Of a stretch of DNA of 64,000 nt, positions 27,001 to 33,842 are shown in pieces. Position 1 is the stretch's first letter. The number at the start of each line of letters is the position of its first letter. The stretch lies in NCBI RefSeq assembly GCF_009649685.1, contig NZ_WJPK01000001.1, positions 376,760 through 440,759 of the forward strand. Reading direction: 5' to 3'. A program made the translations under genes and the position numbers. The notes beneath the pieces were generated by a model that saw only the letters and a list, made by a program, of their open reading frames with translations, was not told where the DNA came from and did no database searches. The DNA comes from Flavobacteriaceae bacterium EG-1 (GTDB taxonomy: Bacteria; Bacteroidota; Bacteroidia; Flavobacteriales; Flavobacteriaceae).

Positions 27001-28195
27001 TTAAATCAAAATACACCATAATCTCACCCGAATCATCAAAATCGTAGACATGACAACGTAATTGATGTGCAGGGTCGCAATGGTTTGGATGTATCCATTT
27101 AGATTTCGCAGGGATACCTTCAAAATCTTCAAATTTTGCATTTATAAAGTTTAATATAGTATTAAAACTTTTGTTTATTTCGCGTGTTACCAATCCGGGC
27201 TGGGCATATCTTAAATAATTATTTGTATCAATCTTTGTGCGGTTTAGTACCGTTAGAAAACTATCATCATCGACTATTGAGGAAACTAACGGAAAAATTT
27301 CTATAAAAAGGCCTGGCGTCCTTTTAAAACCCTTTGAAGGTCTATTTTGTGCTGGTACTCCAATTGCAAGTTGTTTTTGGCCACTAATGCGATATAAATA
27401 AGTAAATAATAAAGTCGAAAAAATGTTAAAAAGAGTCAAATTAGGTGTGAAAGACCTAATATCTTGTCTTGCAGCTATTTCTTTTATTTTTTGTGATCTT
27501 CTAGAATCCAAAGTAATAGAAACCCGTTCCGATTTGGTTGTTAAAGCTGTTGTTCTCTTCCCATATAACTCAGGAAGTTTACTTAGCGACTTTGTCTTTT
27601 CTTCCCAATATTGTTTGGCTTCATTATTTTGATTAATAAATAATTGTTCTTTTTCGAATGCTAGATAATTGGAATAGGGTGGAAGTGAAAAACTAATTTT
27701 ATCACCCTTTAAAATAGAAAAATAATTTTCTAATGTACTTTTATAAAGAATTGTTGAAGTAGTAGCATCTGTAACAAGATGATGTATATTTAAATACCAT
27801 AAATATTTACTGTCTGCTATTTTTATTAATACAGAATCGAAAATATTTTTGGTTAAATCGAAAACAACTCGGCTTCTATCGCTAATCCAATTTTCAACGA
27901 CTTGTCGATCATTAATGGTACTAAAGTCAATTATTTCTGATTGATATTTCAGATTTGAATGAACTGATTGATATGGAATATTATTTTTTTGAAAGAAAAG
28001 AGTTCTTAACGCATCTGATTCATTTATTACCTGTTGAAAAGCTTTTTGAAACGCTTCAATATCAATGGATAAAGGAATTTCAAAAGTATGAGCCATATTA
28101 TATAAGGGAGCTTCAGGGTTTAGTAGCTGACCCATATATATGGCCAATTGACTTTGTGTCAATTCAAAATTCTTTATGTTGTTTTCTTCAATCAA
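24053..28195 (-). CDS. NRPS: C - A (with inserted PP-loop amidotransferase domain) - PCP
   Basis: A 1380-residue synthetase. Condensation domain about 11-435 with HHLVTDA at 138-144 (last Gly of HHxxxDG is Ala). Adenylation core about 460-870 (YTSGSTGKPKG, NEYGPTEATVG, YRTGDL, DEQVKLNGFRIE). The code residues read as D-L-T-K-I-G-E-V-G-K, closest to Asn/Asp codes. Between A8 and A10 there is an insertion of about 320 residues (898-1215): zinc-type cysteines C900, C903, C920, C923, the PP-loop SGGKDS (964-969), CNGC (1035-1038) and GRSTNCL, resembling N-acetyl-sugar amidotransferases (WbpG/PseA type). Then NGKIDK (1275-1280) and a carrier domain with Ser1334 in GGHSL. TTG start overlapping the carrier-protein gene by 8 bases. 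The insertion may amidate or amidinate the loaded residue. Confidence 0.92.
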   Translation of the reverse strand: MIEENNIKNFELTQSQLAIYMGQLLNPEAPLYNMAHTFEIPLSIDIEAFQKAFQQVINESDALRTLFFQKNNIPYQSVHSNLKYQSEIIDFSTINDRQVVENWISDRSRVVFDLTKNIFDSVLIKIADSKYLWYLNIHHLVTDATTSTILYKSTLENYFSILKGDKISFSLPPYSNYLAFEKEQLFINQNNEAKQYWEEKTKSLSKLPELYGKRTTALTTKSERVSITLDSRRSQKIKEIAARQDIRSFTPNLTLFNIFSTLLFTYLYRISGQKQLAIGVPAQNRPSKGFKRTPGLFIEIFPLVSSIVDDDSFLTVLNRTKIDTNNYLRYAQPGLVTREINKSFNTILNFINAKFEDFEGIPAKSKWIHPNHCDPAHQLRCHVYDFDDSGEIMVYFDLNESVFNSEMRTNAPEHFLKIIDAFINDVNQPIASVDIATDEEKESLLVDTKNDILDYSIISDFESQVAKNPETIAIRFKKQKFTYSEINNKANQLTNYLVKLGVRKGDKVALHLERSTNYITSVLGTLKLGATFVPISSEQPKERVQYILEDSNCKALISNTKLSSKLVSKKIDIINLDKSTEYIENQSITYKSQVSEIDAIAYIIYTSGSTGKPKGVMISNASLANYINWSKGYYTHKDSYIFPLCTSIGFDLTITSTFLPLVTGGELIIYTESSNGPDISILQVIEDNLVNSIKLTPSHLALIEGSDMSKSILKLMIVGGEDFKTSLANSIQNSVGDNLRIFNEYGPTEATVGCIVSMYNSNLHIGTSVPIGMPIKNMSVYVLDSYHNLVPRGVIGELYLGGSGLAKGYIQNTKLSNERFLVNPFQQNAKMYRTGDLVRFNDSGELEYLGRVDEQVKLNGFRIELADIEANLNQHPKINNVAVVLMDSEKKEESKEVNNCKECGLPSSYPNIDFDDNNVCHLCNSFKGYKEKTDKYFKTEEDLIQLLTSKKDANRKYDCLSLLSGGKDSTYVLARLIDMGLNVLTFTLDNGYISDQAKANITRITEKLGVDHIYGETPHMNKIFVDSLHRHKNVCNGCFKTIYTLSTKVALENNIPFVVTGLSRGQFFETRLSEELFWDEDVNETTIDDTILEARKLYHQEEDAVKNLLDTSMFALDSTFDKLQYVDFYRYSDVSLTEMLVFLKEKAGWVRPTDTGRSTNCLINQAGIHVHKKERGYSNYSFPYSWDVRLGHKNRDEALEEINEYIDEDEVHRMLDEIGYNKSDLDNNKKQLIGFYTSKEKIPSVDLKLHLAKQLPEYMLPSKYKHLKEMPLTKNGKIDKNALRALSDIQLESDVVYVAPTNEIEELVEGIWKEVLQMDQIGIHDNFISLGGHSLAAIRVTARINSELQTNFALNKIFELPTIQEYAVYIESQLMELLQQ

Positions 28196-28442
28196 GCTTT
28201 ATTTTTTTTTCTAAGTATGTTGTTATATGACTTACAGTCATAAAATTCTCGATAATCATATCTTCTGGGGGAACCTTAACACCAAATTCTTTTTCAATAA
28301 ATAGAATCAGTTTCATCATTCCCATAGAATCCAAAATTCCACCACCTAATAAATCATCATCTACCTCCAAGTTATCTTCTAAGGTTTCATTCAATAATTC
28401 ATCAGTAATGTAATTTATTATGGCTTTATTCATTTCAAGCAT
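28188..28442 (-). CDS. Stand-alone acyl/peptidyl carrier protein
   Basis: An 84-residue carrier protein with the phosphopantetheine site in GILDSMGMMKL (Ser39). It overlaps the AMP-ligase gene by 8 bases at its start and the NRPS gene by 8 bases at its end. A second ATG three codons in is also possible. In the pyrrole-2-carboxylate pathway a free carrier protein holds L-proline while a flavoprotein oxidises it (PltL, RedO, CloN5 role), and gene order here fits. It would be activated by the phosphopantetheinyl transferase at 41970. Confidence 0.88.
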   Translation of the reverse strand: MLEMNKAIINYITDELLNETLEDNLEVDDDLLGGGILDSMGMMKLILFIEKEFGVKVPPEDMIIENFMTVSHITTYLEKKIKLD

Positions 28443-29997
28443 TTGTATAAATATTCATAATTTTGATTCTATCAATTTTGCCTGATCCTGTTCTTGGAAA
28501 GTCAGGCATAAATTCAATACTTTCTGGCACTGCATAACTAGGTAAATAGTCATAGCAATGTGCTTTTATTTCTTTAAGGCTAATATTTTCTTCCTTACTT
28601 AGAATTATAGCTGCCATTATTTCTTTTTCATTCACATTTTTATGAAGAACAACTACAGCTGCTTCGATAATATATTTGTGTTTTAACAGTGCTGCTTCAA
28701 TTTCATCTATTTCAATGCGATAACCTCTTATTTTAACCTGTCTGTCATTCCTACCTAAAAATACCAAGTCACCGCTTTCATTTTTTTTAACTAAGTCGCC
28801 TGTTTTAAAATATTTTTTTTCTTTTTCACCTTCTATGGCTACATACGTAGACTTATTGGTTAAGGTTTGATTATTCCAATAACCTTTCATCATTGTTGAA
28901 GAATGTATGGCCAATTCGCCATAATCTCCATCAATGTTTAAGTTGCCTTTATCATCCAAAATTAGATATTCCGTTTCTTCCCAGACTGTACCAATAGGTA
29001 CAATTGTTTCATTTGTAGGAGGAGTATTTACTTTATAACTAGTACATTGATTTACTTCTGCAGGCCCGTAAATGTTATAAAAGTGTGTATTTGGACATAA
29101 ATTCATTATTTGGCTTAAATATTTATTTGCAAATACCTCACCTCCAAAGAGCACCAAACGAAGTGAATCTAAATTTTTATCATTTAATGCATTACTCTGC
29201 AACAATTGTATAATTGCCAATGGTACGGAATACCAAATTGTAATTTTTTCCTGTTCAATTAAAGCCGCAAGACTGGAGGCCATTTTAGTATGAGCCTCTG
29301 AAATAATGATTGTGGTAGCTTTTGCTAATGGTCCAGCTAAATAACCTAATGTAGAAATGTCGAAATGTAAAGCTGCATGACTAGCTAACCTGTCATTTTC
29401 ATCAATATCAAAAAGATTTACGGATAACCTTGCATAACTTAAACCACTTTTATGTGTATGCATTATGCCTTTAGGAAAACCCGTTGATCCAGAAGTATAC
29501 ATGATATAGGCAAGGTCATCTTCATTTAATGAAACGTCAGAATATTTTTCAATTGATGTATTAAATAGTGCTGGCCAAGTAATAGAATTAAAATCACTTT
29601 CCAAATCCGCCCCAATAAAGCCTTTTAAAGGGTTTTTTAACTCAATAATTTTAGGATGTTTTTTACGTAAATTTGGATTTGTAACAACATAATTAATGTT
29701 ACAATCATTGAGTATAAAATTAATTCGAGCAATGGGTAACTCAGGGTCTATTGGAACAAAAACGGCACCAGCTTTCATAATACCATAAATAGCTATTGGT
29801 GTTTCTATACTTCTAAAAAGATATACACCTACTCGGTCTCCTTTTTGTACGCCGTGCGAAATTAAATAAGATGCTAGCTTATTTGTTTTTTTGTTTAACT
29901 CGAAATATGTTAATGACTCTTTTCCATAAATAAACGCCTCCTTTTCAGGATATGCCGATGCAGCAAAATTAATTGTATGGGGGAGAATTTTTATCAT
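28435..29997 (-). CDS. Amino-acid AMP ligase, probably proline:carrier protein
   Basis: A 520-residue free-standing adenylation enzyme: YTSGSTGFPKG, NIYGPAEVNQCT, FKTGDL, RQVKIRGYRIE and the catalytic Lys in GSGKIDRIK. The specificity residues read roughly D-I-L-S-L-G-I-Q-C-K, which shares the D, L, L, C, K positions with the D-L-L-Y-L-A-L-V-C-K code of pyrrole-pathway proline ligases (PltF, RedM type); HFDIS also resembles their HFDLS. Neighbours agree: an acyl-CoA-dehydrogenase-like enzyme 7 bases upstream and a free carrier protein overlapping downstream. Proline is the best guess; a related amino acid is possible. Confidence 0.8.
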   Translation of the reverse strand: MIKILPHTINFAASAYPEKEAFIYGKESLTYFELNKKTNKLASYLISHGVQKGDRVGVYLFRSIETPIAIYGIMKAGAVFVPIDPELPIARINFILNDCNINYVVTNPNLRKKHPKIIELKNPLKGFIGADLESDFNSITWPALFNTSIEKYSDVSLNEDDLAYIMYTSGSTGFPKGIMHTHKSGLSYARLSVNLFDIDENDRLASHAALHFDISTLGYLAGPLAKATTIIISEAHTKMASSLAALIEQEKITIWYSVPLAIIQLLQSNALNDKNLDSLRLVLFGGEVFANKYLSQIMNLCPNTHFYNIYGPAEVNQCTSYKVNTPPTNETIVPIGTVWEETEYLILDDKGNLNIDGDYGELAIHSSTMMKGYWNNQTLTNKSTYVAIEGEKEKKYFKTGDLVKKNESGDLVFLGRNDRQVKIRGYRIEIDEIEAALLKHKYIIEAAVVVLHKNVNEKEIMAAIILSKEENISLKEIKAHCYDYLPSYAVPESIEFMPDFPRTGSGKIDRIKIMNIYTNA

Positions 29998-30004
29998 AAT
30001 TTAC

Positions 30005-31156
30005 TTAAAGGCCAAGTAGATTTGCTATTATATTTCTTTGTATGTCAGATGTTCCTGCGTAAAGTATACTTCCTACAGCATCTCTTAAATTACGTTCTAT
30101 TTCATTCTCACTTAAATATGCGCGACCACCATTATTTCGCATGGCATCAAGACTTGATGTTACAAAACTCTCACTAAGCTGTAATTTTAATAGGGCGGCT
30201 TCCATCATAGCTGGTTTATCTTGATTTTTTAACCAAGCCACTTGATATAATAATAATCGTGAAGTTTCAAGTCTTAGTTTCATATCTGCAATTCGGTTAC
30301 TTACCGATTGAAATTCTCCAATAGATTTGCCAAATTGTTTTCTTTTTTTTACAAAAGCAATGCTTTCTTCTAGTTGTCTTTCCATAGCTCCAAGTTGGCT
30401 AGCTAGAATACAACATCTATCATATTCTAGCGTATGTGAGGTAATTGCCCAACCAGCTCCTTCTTTACCAAGTAAATTCTCATCTGGAACAAAACAATCA
30501 TCAAACATTAGGTCACCAAATGGAACAGTGCGCATGCCCATTTTTTCTTTATTGCTACTCTGAGAAAAGCCTTTCATACCTTTTTCAACGATAAAACCAG
30601 TAATACCCCATTTTCCAACTTTAGGATTAGTTGAGGCAAAAATGACCGCAATGTCTGCTATGGGACCAAGTGTGATATAACATTTTTTTCCATTAAGTAT
30701 ATATCCTCCCTCAACTTTGGTGGCTGTAGTCTGCATACTAAAAACATCGGACCCTGCATTTTCTTCTGTTAATCCATGACAACCAATTAACTTACCAGTA
30801 GCCATTCCATTTAAATATTTTTCTTTTTGTAATTTGCTCCCAAATTGTACTATTGGCATTTGAACGGTCCACATTTGCGCATTTAATGCAAAGGGCAACC
30901 CATTATCTTTACAACCATAGCCCATTGCTTCCATTGCCAATGTAGCCGACAATAAGTCTATTTTATCAGCTGCGCCACCATAAGGTTTTATTGATGCCAT
31001 TTTTTGAATTCCGTATGCAACACATTTTTTCCAATCTTTAGTTGAAAACTGAGATGTTTTATCGGCATTTAGAACATTTGAACACAACTCATTTTGAGCA
31101 AATTTTATGGTTCGCTTTTTAAATTCAAGTTGCTCTTCGTTCCATGAGAAATCCAT
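30005..31156 (-). CDS. Acyl-CoA dehydrogenase-like, probable prolyl-PCP dehydrogenase
   Basis: A 383-residue flavoprotein of the acyl-CoA dehydrogenase family from the ATG at 31156 (a TTG four codons upstream is less likely). FAD-binding motifs are GCHGLTEENAGSDVF and YITLGPIADIAVIFA, and the C-terminus has RNLRDAVGSILYAGTSDIQR. The catalytic Glu of the usual 'YEGT' is Ala here, while LEYDR carries an acid where isovaleryl-CoA and prolyl-carrier dehydrogenases place theirs. Together with the ligase and carrier protein this suggests oxidation of carrier-bound proline to pyrrole-2-carboxylate, as by PltE/RedW/CloN3. A desaturase for another acyl group is an alternative. Confidence 0.82.
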   Translation of the reverse strand: MDFSWNEEQLEFKKRTIKFAQNELCSNVLNADKTSQFSTKDWKKCVAYGIQKMASIKPYGGAADKIDLLSATLAMEAMGYGCKDNGLPFALNAQMWTVQMPIVQFGSKLQKEKYLNGMATGKLIGCHGLTEENAGSDVFSMQTTATKVEGGYILNGKKCYITLGPIADIAVIFASTNPKVGKWGITGFIVEKGMKGFSQSSNKEKMGMRTVPFGDLMFDDCFVPDENLLGKEGAGWAITSHTLEYDRCCILASQLGAMERQLEESIAFVKKRKQFGKSIGEFQSVSNRIADMKLRLETSRLLLYQVAWLKNQDKPAMMEAALLKLQLSESFVTSSLDAMRNNGGRAYLSENEIERNLRDAVGSILYAGTSDIQRNIIANLLGL

Positions 31157-31235
31157 ACGTAATATCAATTGTTATATTAAGATACACTTCTAAATAAAAT
31201 GGAAATGTAAAAATGAAAATAGATAAGTAAAAATA

Positions 31236-32306
31236 TTAGACTTCTATTTTCTTTAAAAAATAATGATAAGGGTTTTTAGCATCTGCTGAAGTGTTTTCTA
31301 TATCCAGTTCTAAGCCAATTTCAAATTCAATTGCTAATTCTAAGAATAGGTCCATAACCACTTGGTCTTCTAAAGCCCATCCAGTAGAATCAAAAACCGT
31401 AATAGAATTCTTAGTTGCATCATAATTCTTATAATTCTGAATCAAATCAACAAGATCCGGACCTATATCATTGGTTTCTAGTTGTTGACATTCACCCTCA
31501 ATCACAGCTTGTTTCAAAAAATCAGGCACTACGATACTTTTTTTTAGTAATTGCAAAGGCAATTCTGTTTTTCCTGGAAAATCGGAACCTACGGCGTTAA
31601 TATGGATATTTGACTTTAATTCTAGATTATTAAAAAGTGGGCCTTCACCTACGTCAATTGATGTAGCCGTACAAACTATATCACTCTGTTTCATTATTAA
31701 ATCGAGAGAAGCTTCGATGACCTCAATTGAAAGGTCTAACATTTCAGACCTATCTCTAAAAGATGCAGTAGCCTTCGTATCAACATCATAAATAAGAACT
31801 TTTTTAAAGTCAAATATTCTTGATAATGCATGTAATTGGGTAATAGATTGTGCTCCACAACCTATTAAACCTAAAACTGAGCTATCGGGCTGTGCTAAAT
31901 ATTTGCTAGCAACTGCTGAGGTTGCTCCTGTTCTTAAAGCTGTTAATAATACGCCATCTACAAGACCTTTAAGATGTCCAGTAGTAGTATCGTAAGAAGA
32001 AATTGTAGATAATATAGTGGGTAATGAATGTTTAATAGGGTTTTTAGGATGATATCCTACAACTTTAATAACTACCTCTTCATTTTTTTTATACAATGGC
32101 ATCCATTCAATTAATCCAGGATTATCATTGTCGTAGTTAAAACCAGAACGGATAGGGATTGTTGTATTATTTACATCAAATGTCTTAATTGCTTGATTGA
32201 GTTTAGCAATCAAACGATCCATTAAATTATTAAGTCCAAAACGGTCTACAATTGCATTAACATTGTCCCCCGATAAGACCAAGGTCTTTCGTTGATTTCC
32301 TTTCAT
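31236..32306 (-). CDS. Ornithine cyclodeaminase / mu-crystallin family enzyme
   Basis: A 356-residue NAD(P)-dependent enzyme. The family signature is seen in GLVDGVLLTALRTGATSAVA and VLGLIGCGAQSITQLHAL (dinucleotide-binding loop), INAVGSDFPGKTEL and DSTGWALEDQVVMDL. Homologues make L-proline from ornithine, or 2,3-diaminopropionate (SbnB). It is the first gene of the left operon, 79 bases before the putative prolyl dehydrogenase, so a proline supply for the ligase is the simplest reading; no SbnA partner is present, which speaks against diaminopropionate. Confidence 0.87.
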   Translation of the reverse strand: MKGNQRKTLVLSGDNVNAIVDRFGLNNLMDRLIAKLNQAIKTFDVNNTTIPIRSGFNYDNDNPGLIEWMPLYKKNEEVVIKVVGYHPKNPIKHSLPTILSTISSYDTTTGHLKGLVDGVLLTALRTGATSAVASKYLAQPDSSVLGLIGCGAQSITQLHALSRIFDFKKVLIYDVDTKATASFRDRSEMLDLSIEVIEASLDLIMKQSDIVCTATSIDVGEGPLFNNLELKSNIHINAVGSDFPGKTELPLQLLKKSIVVPDFLKQAVIEGECQQLETNDIGPDLVDLIQNYKNYDATKNSITVFDSTGWALEDQVVMDLFLELAIEFEIGLELDIENTSADAKNPYHYFLKKIEV

Positions 32307-32549
32307 AGTTAATTAGTGAATTGTAACCATTTACAAGCATTTTTTTTATAAAGTAACAATTTTGAACTATGAAACCCTACTTTTTGTTAAAAAATTCGTT
32401 AAAACCTATTATCTTTAGGGTGGTAGCTTTTATTTTCTCCTTTCGTCGGATATTTAGTTGGAATAAGATAAAATTGCTTTTATTACAATACCTTAAATCA
32501 TCCATAACCTATTTATTTTTAGAAAATTAGTTAATTCAAGAATTTTTAA

Positions 32550-33815
32550 ATGGCAAAATTTTTACGTTTTTTAGTTTTATTTCTGCTTTTAATTCCACTT
32601 TTCTCGAGTGCCCATGCTCCGAATCAGAGTTATATATATCTCCAAGTTTATAATAAGGAAGGAATATATGGTCGTTTTGAGGTCAATTATGTGGACATAA
32701 ATAAAATACTAGGAACAAATTTTGATAAAAAGGCTACTTATGAGGAATACGAACCTTATTTAGTTAAGTTACAGGAGTACTTATTTTCAAAAACTTCTTT
32801 TAATTCTAAAAATGGGATTCATAATATATTTTTTACAGATGCATTAAAAGATGACGTTGGCTTAGGATCATTTTTAAGAATAAATTTCAAACTTGAGAAT
32901 ACTATAAATGTACCAGATGAAATAGACGTATCGTATAGTGGTGTTTTTGAAAAAGACGATACGCATAGAGGTTTTTTACTCATTGAATATAATTGGAAAG
33001 CGGGAGTCATTAATAATGAAGCAAGAATATCTTTAAGTTTTACACCAGATGATACAAATGAAACACTTTCGCTAACAGATACATCGGTTTGGAAGGGTTT
33101 TGTTGCCATGATTCAACAAGGTGTTTGGCATATCTGGATAGGGTTAGATCATATCTTATTCTTACTCGCACTAATATTACCATCTGTAGTACGTAGATGG
33201 AGTGACCCTCGAATTACTAATAAAAAGAAAGTTGATTATGTAATCAAAAAATCAGGTATAATAACTTGGGATTGGTTTCCAGTGGAGCGTTTTAAACCGG
33301 CATTCTTGTATATCGTAAAAGTCGTTACTTTTTTCACGCTTGCTCATACAATTACTTTAAGTTTAGCATCGCTCGAAATAATAAATTTACCTTCTCGCTT
33401 TGTAGAGTCTGTAATTGCATTATCTATTGGTTTAGCAGCTTATCATAATATTCGACCAATTTTTAAAGGTAAAGATTGGGTAATTGCATTTGTATTTGGG
33501 TTATTTCATGGGTTCGGATTTGCCAGTGTGCTAGCGGACTTGGGCTTAACATCTGAGTACTTAACTTTTTCACTGCTAGGATTTAATTTGGGAGTTGAAA
33601 TAGGACAGCTTGTTATTATCTTACTGATTTTTCCGGTTCTATACTTTCTAAGAAGATTGAAGGTCTATCCAAAAATATTAGTATATGGGTCAATAGTATT
33701 AATTATAATTTCACTTTATTGGTTTATTGAAAGAGCTTTTGATGTTAATCTTTTAGTAGAAGATTTTATTCGCAGAAAAGGTTTCAAACTTGCTCAGTTT
33801 CTAGGGCTACGATAA
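32550..33815 (+). CDS. HupE/UreJ-family membrane protein
   Basis: A 421-residue protein with a signal peptide (FLVLFLLLIPLFSSAHA), an extracytoplasmic domain of about 160 residues and a C-terminal membrane part of about seven helices. HupE/UreJ hallmarks are HIWIGLDHILFLLALIL and FGLFHGFGFASVLADLGL, whose histidines and acids are thought to handle nickel or cobalt in the family. It is the first gene of the right operon, 27 bases before an NRPS gene and divergent from the left operon (243-base shared control region). Metal transport linked to the NRPS product is plausible but not proven. Confidence 0.85.
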   Translation: MAKFLRFLVLFLLLIPLFSSAHAPNQSYIYLQVYNKEGIYGRFEVNYVDINKILGTNFDKKATYEEYEPYLVKLQEYLFSKTSFNSKNGIHNIFFTDALKDDVGLGSFLRINFKLENTINVPDEIDVSYSGVFEKDDTHRGFLLIEYNWKAGVINNEARISLSFTPDDTNETLSLTDTSVWKGFVAMIQQGVWHIWIGLDHILFLLALILPSVVRRWSDPRITNKKKVDYVIKKSGIITWDWFPVERFKPAFLYIVKVVTFFTLAHTITLSLASLEIINLPSRFVESVIALSIGLAAYHNIRPIFKGKDWVIAFVFGLFHGFGFASVLADLGLTSEYLTFSLLGFNLGVEIGQLVIILLIFPVLYFLRRLKVYPKILVYGSIVLIIISLYWFIERAFDVNLLVEDFIRRKGFKLAQFLGLR

Positions 33816-33842
33816 ATTTTATGATATTAATTCCCCTGAATA

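Noticed and set aside
31236-32306. Annotation as SbnB (2,3-diaminopropionate synthesis)
   Set aside because: Same enzyme family, but no SbnA-type partner is present, and the next three genes fit proline use better.
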